A stretch of 64,000 nucleotides of DNA from Marsupella aquatica (GCA_973895155.1 OZ316895.1:21886001-21950000), one strand, 5' to 3'; positions 32,612 through 44,408 are shown, counted from the stretch's first letter. Numbers and translations are program-made. Notes: generated from the sequence alone by a model not told the origin.

Positions 32612-34575
32612 CTACTGATTGACTGAAAGATTTATAGAAGTGCACGAATTTCTTCTACCGCCTTGTTACTCCTGCGTGCCAACCTTCTCTGAGACTATCT
32701 TTCAATTTGCAATTGGGTTGACGACATTGAGATTTATCTCACATGCGTCCTACTTGGCACAGGTATCTGCAAACAGACTGTCACTGAGCATGAGAATGTA
32801 TAAAGTAAGCTGTCTTGACTAAATCGGAATTCAGGACCGGCATGTTAACTAAGAGTTCCCGACCAGAATCTTGACTGTCAAAATATTCTCACATGGTTGC
32901 TGTTGCTTGGCACAGGAAATTTCCTTACAGGGCCACTCACGATGGACATCTTCACAGTGTAATGGAATCATTAGCACGTTTGCATTAAAGTTCAGGATCT
33001 CAAGTAAGAAAACTAATGATGATCAGAACGTTGAATGTCTAGGATTGGTGCTCTGATGTATATCACACTAGATCTACTGTAGAGACTCCCTTACGTCAAA
33101 CAACTATTGACACAAAACTCTGAGGATTTGAACCATAATTGTGATGGAATCCAGAGAATCTGGCAGTCTCGACAGTCCTAACAGCATGGCTGACGGCTGA
33201 CCAAAATGCTGGGGTCCCGGTAAGTGCACATTTTGATCAATGCTGCCTCTCAGTTATTAAATCTGAGCTGATTTTAGTTCTGTGGCCGTTTGATATTGTG
33301 GTGCAGCTGATGTGGCAACCAGTAGTAAAATTTTATTCAACAAATAACGAACAGTAGTAAAACTTTATTCAACAAATAACGATTCCGAATGGTCTATCCA
33401 AGTTGTTGTAGTCTATCTGGCTTCTTTGTCACATAATACTTCTTTGAATTTATTATCAATAAGTTAAAATAGCATGGTCTTAGAAGGGGCCAGCTATATC
33501 ACATACTAGGGTCATCTTCGCTTCTGTTCATAATTCCCAAGATTGTCTCTAGTACTTGAAAACTGTGGCAACTATTTATGAGAACAAGAGTCACTTGTCC
33601 CTAAAACTGTAAAACAATTTTCCCCACATGCTGCCTAGATTTTACGCTGTCACATTCAAGACTCTTGACTTGAGAGGAGGGTTCCATTTATTGGGGTGGA
33701 TCCCAGTGAATCTACCCTCACTCCCAATTCACCCCTTCCTAGATCCTTGGGAAAAAATGTTGTCCACCATTTTGTCCGTAGATAATTAATTCCATGATGA
33801 CATGGGGTACACCTATTCATTCTTCTCAGGTTTAAATGAGTCACATGCATATTGCAAGGTTTAGTTTTCCTCAAGAGTGATCCCCTAGTTCAAATTTTGC
33901 AATGAAAAACAAGGGTTTAGTACACGCATTTCCTGCCCTAAATTGCTTTTTTGAAATGTGCATGAGTCACACTTGCGCCAACTCAAACGCCCTTGACATT
34001 TTGTAGGCTCAAATGGTCGCTATCTTTTGGGGTTTGTCCATTTGCAACTAAAGCGATGGGAGAAACAGAATTCAGCTAGCCCATATTTGGGGACATGGGT
34101 TTCAATCCATTTCCAGCAGTGCGACACTTCTTGACACGGTTAGTGTGAGGGGCTGGAGCCCTTTGTCTACATGATTCTCTTTCCTTCAATCCTCGTTTTT
34201 TACGGGAAACCTCAATCCCTCGAGTCGGCTTGAAGGGAAAACCTCAGTTTTATAATTTTTTATCTAGTACCTATCATCATCTACAGATACACCACTGAGG
34301 GCCCAAAACAGCATTTGAATTTGGAGACCTGTGGTTGCAGAATCAGATGCCTAACAGTTGATATACACACGAAGACTATCTTTTTTTCAATCCTTGCCAT
34401 TAAGAAATAAAAAATTCAATGTACTCTGTCCCTCAAATTAAAGAATACAAATTGCGATTATTAAAAATTTCTGGGCAAGATGCAATGGACCCAAATATTT
34501 TGATATCAACCATCAAGTAAACAAAAGAAGTTCATGTAGAGATCAGAACTAATTGCCTGCGCGGTACTAATTATC
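32612..34575. other. Noncoding stretch
   Basis: No gene is supported. There is a 32-bp tandem duplication (AGTAGTAAAA-TTTATTCAAC) at 33321-33383. Confidence 0.5.
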
Positions 34576-34787
34576 TTAAACCACACCTGCCACTATGAAA
34601 GCCTCATTCCATGTCTCACTACTGACCATAAAAGGTGGAACACTAGCACCTTTTGTGTAATACTTGCCAAAAACAATTTTGCAATCAGCATCTTTTGTGG
34701 AGTTGAAAATACATTTTTGAATCTATATTCTTTACAATGAGAAGTACTGGTTATCCATAACCCTTTATAGTGACAGGTGTGGTTTAA
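34576..34787. mobile_element. TTAA-flanked MITE with 22-bp inverted termini
   Basis: ACCACACCTGCCACTAT at 34580 recurs reversed at the right end (ATAGTGACAGGTGTGGT to 34783), with about 19 of 22 bases matching. TTAA lies directly outside both ends (34576-34579 and 34784-34787). TTAA duplication is the piggyBac signature, but the termini are not typical of known piggyBac ends, so the superfamily is open. It has no coding capacity. Confidence 0.6.
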
Positions 34788-35311
34788 TCTGAATCAGCAG
34801 AATTGTATTAATGAAGGTCTAGGTGAGTGGAGATGAAAATCTAGACGCAAAACTGTCCACAGGAATTTGTGGAAACACCGGTACCATAGAATCTGACAAT
34901 CATAGACATCACAGAGGGCATCCGAAGGACAGTTTAACTCGATGATTGGAAACTAACCCGGAAAGGATTCAGCCTTACCTGATGAAACTTAAATCAAGGG
35001 GATGCGAGGTCAAACACGTACTTCAAAAGTGCAGTCACAAGGGCTAACGCATGTCTTCACCTTAACACCAATCATAGAATGCCCGAACCCTGCAGAAACG
35101 TAATGTTTCTCGTAGAAAACTTAAGGGAAAGATGTTGCGCTTCGGAAAGGCTCACAAATGAATTTAGGCAAATCTACCTATCATGTACTATTCCAACCTG
35201 CAGTCCGATGGCTAGGGGTCAGCGTCTACAATTTACACGTACTGGCCAGCATTCGGTACACACCTCTTACCTTCGTTGTACATGCATTTTGTATTGAGAA
35301 GGAGAGATGCT
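34788..35311. other. Noncoding stretch left of the Copia element
   Basis: No gene or clear repeat seen up to the GCATC target site at 35312. Confidence 0.5.
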
Positions 35312-35316
35312 GCATC

Positions 35317-35524
35317 TGTTGGTAACACTAATCTATTGCTACATAGGACTGAGCGCAGGACTCACTATAAGTAGGAATTAGGGAGAGGGGAATCAACGGA
35401 GGGAAGGTAGTAACCTAGGATCGACAGTAGGGAAGAGAGCGGCCAGAAGAAGAATGGAGGCGCAGGTTAAGCTAAGAGAAAAGCTTAATCTCCTAAGTGA
35501 CTTACGAGCAAGTGTTTTACAACA
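35317..35524 (-). repeat. Copia 3' LTR
   Basis: Starts TGTTGGTAACAC and ends GTTTTACAACA on the plus strand. Nearly identical to the copy at 40721-40930. Confidence 0.95.
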
Positions 35525-35533
35525 CCCCCTCTC
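35525..35533 (-). other. Copia polypurine tract
   Basis: On the minus strand GAGAGGGGG lies directly upstream of the 3' LTR, the expected place for plus-strand DNA priming. Confidence 0.75.
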
Positions 35534-35613
35534 GAGTAAGTTTTGGGGAGAGAAAGGAGGACGGTGATGTCCACAAAATAACTTAGGAGAAGAGAGAGGA
35601 AGGAAAGGCAAGA

Positions 35614-36078
35614 ATGTCGTTCCGTCATGTGCTAGTGGTGAGTATATGTGGTGTTTTGGAAGTGGTGGCGCGATTGCTGCAATTGCTGTCAAAGGGATGT
35701 AGGGGAGTCTCCCGATGGATTCGTTTGCAGGATGTCGAGGAGTTGATCAGAATGCCGAAGACAGAGGAGGAGAGGAAGGATCCTCAGGTGCGGATTGGTG
35801 AGCAGCAGGAGAGCCGAATGTTAGTGTCATTGAGGAGAGCTGAAGTGCATGAGCCGAGTGCCCCCTCTGAAGCTCAGGTCTCCCAAGAAGGTCAGGCTGA
35901 TAGAATGCCGATGTTGTGTAGACGTCGTTATTATGCAGTGGCAGTCGGGCGTAGGCCAGGAATCTACCTAAATTGGGCAAAAGCAAGTAAGGAGGTCAAT
36001 GGTTATTCAGGGAATTGTCATCAGAGTTTTTGTACATTGCGGGAGGCAGAGTATTTCTTGTCAAAATATGGAATGTAG
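35614..36078 (+). CDS. Antisense ORF with RNase H1-type hybrid-binding domain
   Basis: This intact 154-residue frame lies inside the Copia element, antisense to gag-pol, between the 3' LTR and the pol stop (14 bases away, convergent). Residues about 104-150 match the RNase H1 N-terminal hybrid-binding fold, which is also the Cauli_VI/viroplasmin-type domain: YYAVAVGRRPGIYLNW, then VNGYSGN, then FCTLREAEYFL. In that family the domain binds RNA-DNA hybrids or dsRNA. Residues 5-25 are hydrophobic and may be an amphipathic helix or membrane segment; 40-100 are charged and probably disordered. No catalytic RNase H domain follows. It could have been captured from a host or another element. Only 89 bases separate it from the LTR, so a promoter in or near the 3' LTR firing antisense would be needed. 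Function is inferred from the domain only. Confidence 0.75.
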   Translation: MSFRHVLVVSICGVLEVVARLLQLLSKGCRGVSRWIRLQDVEELIRMPKTEEERKDPQVRIGEQQESRMLVSLRRAEVHEPSAPSEAQVSQEGQADRMPMLCRRRYYAVAVGRRPGIYLNWAKASKEVNGYSGNCHQSFCTLREAEYFLSKYGM

Positions 36079-36092
36079 AAAGAAGGTGTTTT

Positions 36093-39000
36093 TCAGGAGT
36101 GTTTCTGTGCTCCTGAAATAGATTTCACTCCAATAAAATCGCGATGTTTCTCAAACTTGAGTTTTGAGAGAGGCTTGGTGAAGATGTCGGCGGGATTTTC
36201 GTTTGTGTTGATGTAAGATAATGAGATTTCCCCCTCTAGCACCCTTTCGCGGATGAAATGGTGTTTGCCTTCAATGTGTTTGGTGCGTGCATGGAAAACG
36301 GGATTGTTGGCGAGCTTGATAGATCCCTGGTTGTCACAGTGTAAGTGGATGTCAGCAGAGGTAGGAATGTGTGCATGGGAGAGATTGTGATGAATGGATG
36401 AGTTTGAAGAAGTGAGAGGAACGGTAAGTTTGGAGTGAGGATCAAGTTCGGCAAGTAGTCTGCGAATATGGACAGCTTCCTTAGCCCCTTCGAAAAGTGC
36501 CTTGTATTCTGCCTCAGTGGTGCTGTCAGAGACGGTACTTTGAAGCTTGCTGGACCATGAGATGGGACCATTCGCTAGTTGAATCAGATAAGCACCACGG
36601 GAGCGACGAGTTTCCGGGCATCCAAGAAAATCAGCGTCGGTGAATCCTTGAAGGGAGGTCGTAGATGTATTGACAAAAGTAATCCCATAGTCAGAAGTGC
36701 CGTGTAGGTACTTGAGAATGTTTTGAACAGAATCCCAGTGTCGTTGTTGTGGAGCGCTCATGTAGCGGCTGACGATGTCGACGGTGTAGGAGATGTCAGG
36801 TCGAGTATGAGTTAAAAAAATAAGTTTGCCAACAGCATGGCAATAAGCACTTGTGTCGAATGGCGGGGTGTTAGTATCAGTTGTGAGGATGTGGCCTTCA
36901 GGGAGTGGAATTGACGTTGATGTGTTGACGGAAAATTCATTGATGAGCTCCTGGCAGTAGGTAGCTTGGTGTAAAATGAGGCCAGTAGGTGTTCGGAGGA
37001 ACTCAATGCCAAGATATTTCTGGGCCAAGCCGAGGTCCTTCATCTGGTACTTGTGTTGGAGATGGGATTTGATGTCAGCAATTTTGCCAAAATCGCTGCC
37101 GGTGATGAGGAGATCGTCAACATAGAGCATGAGAATAAGGAGCGCCCCATCTGAGTGATAGAAGTAGAGATTCGGATCTGCAGTGCTACGGGTCCATCCA
37201 GTTACTCGAAGGTGAGAGTCGATTTCACTGTACCAGGCCCGGGGAGATTGTTTGAGACCATAGAGTGATCGTCGTAGGCGGCAGACCATTGTTTCCTTTC
37301 CAGGAGTCTCAAAACCTTGAGGTTGCTGCATGTAGAGTTCTTCTGTGAGGGTGCCGTTGAGGAAAGCAGTGATGACGTCCATATGGTGTAGCTCCCATCC
37401 GTTGGCTATGGCGAGGGCGATGACAGCACATAGAGTGGACCATTTGACTACAGGGGCGAAGGTTTCATTGTAGTCGATGCCAAAATTTAGATCAAAACCA
37501 CGTGCAACGAGCCTAGCTTTCAGTCGAAATCTGGTTGAGTCGGGCTTGACACGAAAGACCCATTTTGCTGTGAGGGTGCGTCGTCCAGCAGGGAGGTAGA
37601 CTAGCTCCCAGGTGCCCATGTCGAGGAGAGATTTGATTTCATCTTCCATGGCCTTCTTCCATCCTGGGTGTTTGAGAGCCTCTTTGACAGATAGATTTCC
37701 ACATTCGGATCCAGTGGCTTCGACGAGATTGCTGCTCATTTCGTAGTCGTTGTGCCAAGGTGGTGGTTGTCGGGTCCGAAGAGAGTGTCGTAGCGCTGGT
37801 TGAGGTGTTGGTGGGACAGGATTAATAACAAGTGGCCCACGCGTAATTGGTTCACATACTGGTTCCAGAGGTTCGCAGACAGGCTCCTCTTGTGGAACTG
37901 GAGGCTCTTGATCAAGTGCTTGATCGGGCACTGGTTCCCCCTCTGGAGCAAGAATTGCCGGAGCGATCGAAGCTGTAGGAATATCATCAGTGAGGAGAGA
38001 TTGAAATAGTAGTTGGGCGGCAGTAGGATTGGTGACGTGAATGCCCATGATATTCTCGTCGAATGTAACATCTTTGGATATGAGAATGCGTTGGCGTGTA
38101 GCATCAAAACAACGATAGGCCTTAGATTGATCGTCATAGCTGAGAAGGGTGGTGCGGATGGCTTTGATGCCGAGCTTGGTCTGATGAGAGGCCGGTATAA
38201 GAACGTATGCAGTTGAACCAAGAACACGGAGGTGGCTGAGGTCGGGCTTGGAGCCATGTAGAGCCTGAAATGGAGTAGTCTGATGAAGGGCGCGTGTGCC
38301 GGATTGATTTTGGACGTAATTAGCTGCACGGATACTTTCAGTCCAGAGAGATAGTGGAAAAGCATCATCAATTAGTATGGTCCGGGCAGCTTCAAGTAGG
38401 GTGCGGTTTTTGCGTTCTGCAATGCCATTTTGGTGTGGAGAGTCAACAACGGTTAGTTGACGTCGATTGCCGTGGAGCCTACAAAAGGATAGAAATTCTG
38501 TAGACATGTATTCCCCACCGCGATCTGAGCGAAGACAACCAACTTTGTGGTTGAATTGGTTTTCAACAAGAATCTTGAAGTCCTTGAATTTTGCGAACGT
38601 ATCACTTTTGTAAGCGAGGAAGTAAACCCAAGTAAAGCGTGAAAATTCATCGATAAGAGTGAGAATATACTTGTTGGGACCGGGCCCATGAACTGGTCCG
38701 CAGAGGTCAGAGTGAATGAGTTCCAGAGGTCAAGAAGATCGAGAGCGAGAATATTTGGGAGCTTTGTCCCGATGGTGTTTGCCTAGAACACAGGTGTCAC
38801 AAACCCGTTTTACCCGAGGAAGGGGTGGTATCCCAGTGACTAAGGACCCCGTGGACATGTGATGTACCATCTGGTAATTCACGTGATTGAGGCGACGATG
38901 CCAAAGGTCGACAGTGTCGGTGTGAGAGACTTCTGTGAGCAAAATAGGGGACTGCTGAAGTAAGCCGGAATGACATGAGTGTGAAGCAACTAACGGCAGT

Positions 39001-40399
39001 GGTTGACGCAGTTTGTAGAGGCGGTTGCGAGGATCGCGAGCTCCTCTGAGGAAGATGTTAGACGGATTGTCCTTGTCAAAAACAAAGCAGGATTTTGAAT
39101 TGAAAAGAATGAGATGGCCTGCATCGGTGAGGGACCCAATGGAGAGAAGATTTTGTTGAAGACCAGGCACGTACAAAACTTTGTTGATCTCTTTATTGCG
39201 ATCAATAGAAATGGTACCATGTCCAGCTACAGGCAGCTGAGTACCGCTAGCAGTAGTCACTGATTCAGAGTGAGAGCCGGCGTTGATAGTGCGGAAGACA
39301 GAATTGTCTCCTGTAACGTGAGTGCTTGTGCCGGAGTCGAGTATCCACTCACTAGGACTATGGCTAGTTGTGTCAAGCTCAGAGTAGTTTGCTTCAAAAT
39401 ACTCACCGTGCTCATTGTTGTTGTAGACTTCTGTGGTGTCCTCAGATCCATCGTAGTAGTCAGGAGGGGTCTCAACACTGTTGGCTTGAGGTTGGTACCT
39501 GCGTATCCCAGCAGCTTTGAGTTGAAGATCAGCGATTTGAGAATCTAGTTTCTTTAGATCACATTGTGGTTCCCAGTGACCGGTCTTTCCACAGTAGTTG
39601 CAGGTGCCGATTCGCCGCCCACGTCCAGCTGAGAGAGCAGGATTGGGCCGAGATTGAGATTGAGGCGGAGGGTTGCGGAAGTTGTTGAGAGGTGGATAAG
39701 AATCCGGGCGATGAAAAGGTCATCCCCGGCTGCGAGTGAATGAACGTGTAACAGCCATAGCTTCTTCGTGAGACTCAGCCTGAGCCTGTTTGGCCTTCCT
39801 CCAGTATTCATCAGATTGCAAACGTTCAAGAAGGTTAGAAAAATTTTGTTTAGGAGTACGAGAGAGATCAGCACTGAAAATAGAAACAAATGCATTCCAG
39901 CTGAGCGGAAGGCCTTGTAGTACGATATGCATGAGATGTGTTTCGTCCACTTCGGCGTTGATGCTGGAAAGCTGTCCGGCCAGCTCGTTGATCCGGTTGA
40001 TGTAGAGTTCCACAGAGCTCCCCTCGACCATGTGTGTAGTCTGAAGCTTCTGCATCAGGAACATCTGGCGTTGTAGTAGATCTCCACCAAAGCGTTGATG
40101 AAAATGCTCTCAACACTTGGCTGGATCGTCGGAGAACTTGTCCACTGTGGACAGAATTTGGACTTCACTGTAGATGCAAGGATGGCGACAGCTTTGTCCT
40201 TCTTCTTCTGTTTCTCCTTGGCGGTCAGATGGGCTCCGCCATCTATGAAGTTGCCGTTGGCGTCAGGCTTGGCATTGAAGTTGAGTTCATGAAACACGGC
40301 TTCCTTTTTCAGAAGGTTCTTAACCACAATGGTCCAGGCCATGTGGTTACTGGTGCCATCTAGCTTATCGGTGTCGGAGAATATCCTCAGTAGTTCCAT
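36093..40399 (-). pseudogene. Copia gag-pol polyprotein, disrupted
   Basis: Gag begins at the ATG at 40399 (MELLRIFSDTDKLDG). The order is gag; zinc knuckle CNYCGKTGHWEPQC; protease LDSGTSTHVTG; GAG-pre-integrase LWHRRLNH with CDTCVLGKHH; integrase HSDLCGP, LRSDRGGEY and NGIAERKNR; reverse transcriptase with ARLVARGF, APVVKW and LYVDDLLITG; and RNase H with DADFLG, TEAEYKAL and HCDNQGSI, ending ENPADIFTKPL. This is the standard Copia layout in one long frame. Breaks seen are a frameshift in gag near 40140 and TGA codons at 40110-40112, 39720-39722 and 38730-38732. From 38729 to the end the frame, including most of integrase and all of RT and RNase H, is open. It cannot make a full polyprotein as read. 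Confidence 0.93.
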
Positions 40400-40708
40400 G
40401 GTAAAAAAAAAGATTGATTCACGAATGAGAAGAATGGTAAAAAATGCAGAATAGTGATGTGTCAGGGAACCTTTCAACCTGAGCAAAGCAATGAGTAGAT
40501 CGAATCAAATCTAATCTTATGAATGTCAGTAGTTGCTCTAATCAAGCAAGGAATGTTCTAAGCAGTGCTCGTGTTAGTCAGGGAACTTTCAACCTGAGTA
40601 CACGGCGAGTAAATCTAGAATGCTGCTGGTACTAACTGTCAGGGAACTTTCTACCTGAACACGCACGATACCTGAGGTCGCTGATCTGAGGACACTAATC
40701 AGAGCATG

Positions 40709-40720
40709 GCTCTGATACCA
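40709..40720 (-). other. Copia primer-binding site (tRNA-iMet)
   Basis: The minus strand reads TGGTATCAGAGCC directly after the 5' LTR. This is the common plant Copia site complementary to the 3' end of initiator methionine tRNA. Confidence 0.9.
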
Positions 40721-40930
40721 TGTTGGTAACACTAATCTATTGCTACATAGGACTGAGCGCAGGACTCACTATAAGTAGGAATTAGGGAGAGGGGAATCAA
40801 CGGAGGGAAGGTAGTAACCTAGGATTGACAGTAGGGAAGAGAGCGGCCGGAAGTAAGAATGGAGGCGCAGGTTAAGCTAAAGAGAAAAGCTTAATCTCCT
40901 AAGTGACTTACTAGCAAGTGTTTTACAAGA
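40721..40930 (-). repeat. Copia 5' LTR
   Basis: Begins TGTTGGTAACAC; the last bases are AAGA where the other LTR has AACA, so the terminal CA has mutated in this copy. The target duplicate GCATC follows. Confidence 0.95.
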
Positions 40931-40935
40931 GCATC

Positions 40936-42270
40936 ATCAAATCTCATATGTTCCATTTTTTCCCCTTCGACGTTGCCGATCTCTCGCTGGAGTTACAGAT
41001 GAAGGGACTCAGCCTCTGTCCAGTCTCCTCACATTAATGTTCTGAAATCAAAGTTTCAGAGATGAAGTCACCTCAAATCCATAGATGTTGAATCTCTCAC
41101 CCTAGTATCTCAGTAAGGTGGCAGATGGAACAGCTTCAATCTGTCTGACACATTCTTTCTACCTGCTGGATGTCTTTGGTTGCAGAATGATTAAGCGACC
41201 TCAAATTTATCGGTGTTGACTTGTCTTTTCCCGCCTCCAACATTAATTAAAAGATGAACTGATATCTGACGGTAGATCTTTTCTTTGAGGATAAGGCCAC
41301 CCCAAAACTTTGAAACGTCACTCTTCCAACCTGCCCGGCCGGATCGCTTCACTCGATCAAAATAGTGAGTAGCAGATGAAGTGAAGTCGATCCGATGCAC
41401 GAACTATATATTCGTGTCCACAAGCAACCGCCAACCCTAAATTTAATGTACTCCATTCAGTCTGCTAGCCGACAACAAATCAGCACTAACAGCTCATGGG
41501 TACACAAGGTAGCTCCAAAGCGTTAGCTTTAGCAAGTTCCATATCCATGATTCCCCATATACTCGCTTTGTGAGAGCTTGATGCTAGCCTAGCACAGAAT
41601 TGGGCAGGTCTGTCCCAAATCTCCGAGTACTAATGATACACTGAACTTTCTCGACAGCTCAGATTGATTTCTCGACAGCTCTCGAACGGCGGTAAAGTAT
41701 CAACCTCTGTTTCACACCGTCATGAATTGCGAAGTTGATTGGATAATCGATCCTCTTTTCAAATCAACAAAAGAAACCGTAATCAAGTCACATCCCCGGA
41801 CTGATCTTTGATTCCATTGTACAGTACGATCTACAGTAATCTACAGCCCCGTCCACAGCATGTAAACATGTCACTAGACAATTGATTCGAATTTAGTTCT
41901 GGTTGGACGGGCGATGTCACTGAAAAGAATTGGGCGTGGCACGCTTAAAGTGAATTATCTGGGATTGGATGCAGGCTAGGGGCAATCTCTTTCTCACGGG
42001 AGTAGACAGACAGACCCACAAAGCACGGAAATGGCTGAAGAGGAATATAAACGTGGGACCACAGTGAGTGGGGCATGAATTCAGGTGGCACTCACCTTTC
42101 TGTTGATGGTCTCGACGGGAGATTCGACTGGATCATCCTTCTGTTGAATGCCGTGACGGTCGAAGATTCCAATTCAAGGGTCACTGAGATTAAACTCGAC
42201 GTTGTTGCACATGCACTTCAGTCTCTGGACTCAGTCAATTTGCAGATACTGGAGTTGCGAACTTGCGACA

Positions 42271-42311
<41 letters not shown>

Positions 42312-43377
42312 TCTGCCACCAGAGCCTAGCTCGAGTACAAGCCAGCTAGCTAGCTCGTGAATTGTGACTTGCTCTGGGAGGTACTTCTGTACGTTCTCTG
42401 TACATTCAGGAGATATCCTCAATGCATGAGACCGATAAGTAAACAGAACGAAGTAATTATATGCGAATGGAAATGGTACGTGGTAATAGTTAGCTCAAGA
42501 TCAAACTAATGGAGAGCCCATGTAGCTTTGTGTTACTTTACCTCTCTACTTTGATTCAGATCTTTTATCGTACATGATTGAGATATTCACATGCATATCA
42601 TATCCCAATCATATCTAATGCCAAAAAACAAAAGGCGCCCAACCAGGAGATTGGATCCCCAACACATAAGACCCAAGAGGATAGATCAAAGAGTCAGAAA
42701 GTCAGAGAGACCTTAACAATAGCAAAAGAATTGAACAACAAACTGAAAAGCTTGGTAGAGCTCGAGAATAAAATGATTTCATGAAGAGGGAAATTTGAAG
42801 GGGGCTTCCTTCCTTTAAACCCAATAAAACTACTAACCCTATTTTGTTTTGTTGCACTGATGTGCCATTTTTGCAAAAATTAGACCCCCAATGACCAGTG
42901 AAGACATCTTAGCACCCAACAAGGGCGAAAGAGGCCACCGTGTCCCAGAAAAGAGAGTAAAAGCAGTTGGTGGGACTGGGCAAGGCAGGCAAAGTTTCAC
43001 GTAGGATGGCTCTATGTGCCCAGCCAACCCCAATCAACACCCAGATCAACACCACCTTCACAAACTCTCAAACAAGAAAGGCCAGTGTGAGTTTTGAGTG
43101 AAAGTAGCAGTCAGACTGTTGAATGGTGGGGACAGTTTTGATATTGAAGGGAGCTGGACCTTTAGATGCTCTCCAAATAATTAAGTTGCCACATGAAGAG
43201 AGCTACCATTGTTTGAATGGTCCAGGCAGGGTGTTAATTTGGAACTTGCTCAGGTACAATCATTCATGATTGCATTCATATCTGAGTGACATGTCTCCAT
43301 GAGAATAAGAAGAAAAAAATAACAACAGTTGCCAAATAGTTTACACTATGTGATCCGCTAACCTCCTGAAATTGACA
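40936..43377. other. Noncoding stretch right of the Copia element
   Basis: No gene is supported. An (AT)n tract lies at 42274-42308. Other open frames are short and unrecognised. Confidence 0.5.
42274..42308. repeat. (AT)n microsatellite
   Basis: About 35 bases of alternating T and A. Confidence 0.95.
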
Positions 43378-44341
43378 TATATGTTTGATGTGACCCTTGC
43401 CAAAACAAATGTAAGTGACAGGCCCCTACTAAACTTTTGTTACAAATTAGACCCTCCACCAAAATGTTGTTACACACTAGGCCCCCTACATAGGTTTTGT
43501 ATACATGGTTCTTAATTATGTGGTGCCTAACTGCAGGTCAACCATACATTTATCACCACAACCATTGCACTATGTGTGAGTCATAGTCTATAGCATGTAC
43601 ATGTATTCCTGAAGACATAATGAATTATGTCTTCACATGATTATAGAGTTTAAGGGGATCCACCGTTACATGATGGTGGCTTCGTACAACATTTAGTATG
43701 TGTAGTTCTTGCATGGTAACAAAATTTTCCCGTTATGATTAATATTGACTCCATGTTGTCTTTGTTTCACACTTAGACAATTTTTGAAAGTTACAACACG
43801 GGAACAACAAAAAAAACATTGGTTACTTCAATCCATACTTAGACAAATTTGGGGTCTAGATGTGAGAAGACAACATCTATGTAAGTTATGTTTGTACCAC
43901 ACTTGGACAATTTTTGAAGGTTGCAGTAGGGACCAATGGCCAAAAGTAAATCAGTCATTCCATTCTTAGACAAAGAACAAAAAGAAACATCAAAATATCA
44001 TGCAAACCCTGTGCATAGGATGGTATGGTAGAAATTCAATTGAACTTGAAGACATGAACCATATTGTCTTCACTTATGTACTTGCAATTTGAGCAATGGT
44101 TGCCATTACTCCGCGGTTCCCCCAATGGTGTAGTTTGTCATTCAGCATGGTTTGACTTTAAACTTTACACTAGCTCTTATTGGTGATAATATTAAGCTAA
44201 AACTCCTCAATATAAGAACTTTAAAAGAACATATGACACAAAAGTATCAGAGGGGGCCTAGTATGTAACAAAAGTTTCATAAGGGCCTATTACCTAAAAA
44301 TGTTTTTGCAGGGGTGAAGTTTACTATACTTATCAAACATA
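43378..44341. mobile_element. Element with long, diverged inverted repeats
   Basis: Left arm (about 43378-43505) and right arm (about 44232-44341) are related in inverted orientation. Both include GTTTGAT, TGC-AAAACA, AGGCCC, AAACTTTTGTTACA and CTAGGCCCCC in the same order. The arms also contain a ~33-bp internal repeat (TTTTGTTACA..NTAGGCCC). The 730-bp interior has a ~128-bp duplication carrying CACACTTAGACAATTTTTGA but no transposase. Long arms suggest a non-autonomous Mutator-like or foldback element. No target duplication was identified. Confidence 0.5.
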
Positions 44342-44408
44342 ATAGTTGTCCCATCAAGCATATATATACCTCCCTAAAAGTGGATACGTTTCAGTTCCAA
44401 CATCTACA

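Larger units (their letters stand above)
35312..40935 (-). mobile_element. Ty1/Copia LTR retrotransposon with antisense extra gene
   Basis: The element proper spans 35317-40930 and reads on the minus strand. Two LTRs of 208 and 210 bp begin TGTTG and end CAACA (GA-ending in one copy). GCATC lies directly outside both ends (35312-35316 and 40931-40935), a perfect 5-bp target duplication. Next to the 5' LTR is a tRNA-iMet primer-binding site, and next to the 3' LTR a purine tract. The pol order protease-integrase-RT-RNase H is Copia. The LTRs differ by about four substitutions and two single-base indels, so insertion is fairly recent. An unrelated antisense gene sits between pol and the 3' LTR. 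Confidence 0.95.

Noticed and set aside
34420-34460. Stowaway MITE end (TACTCTGTCCCTCAAATTAAAG)
   Set aside because: It resembles a Stowaway terminus, but no matching inverted end with a TA duplication was found nearby.
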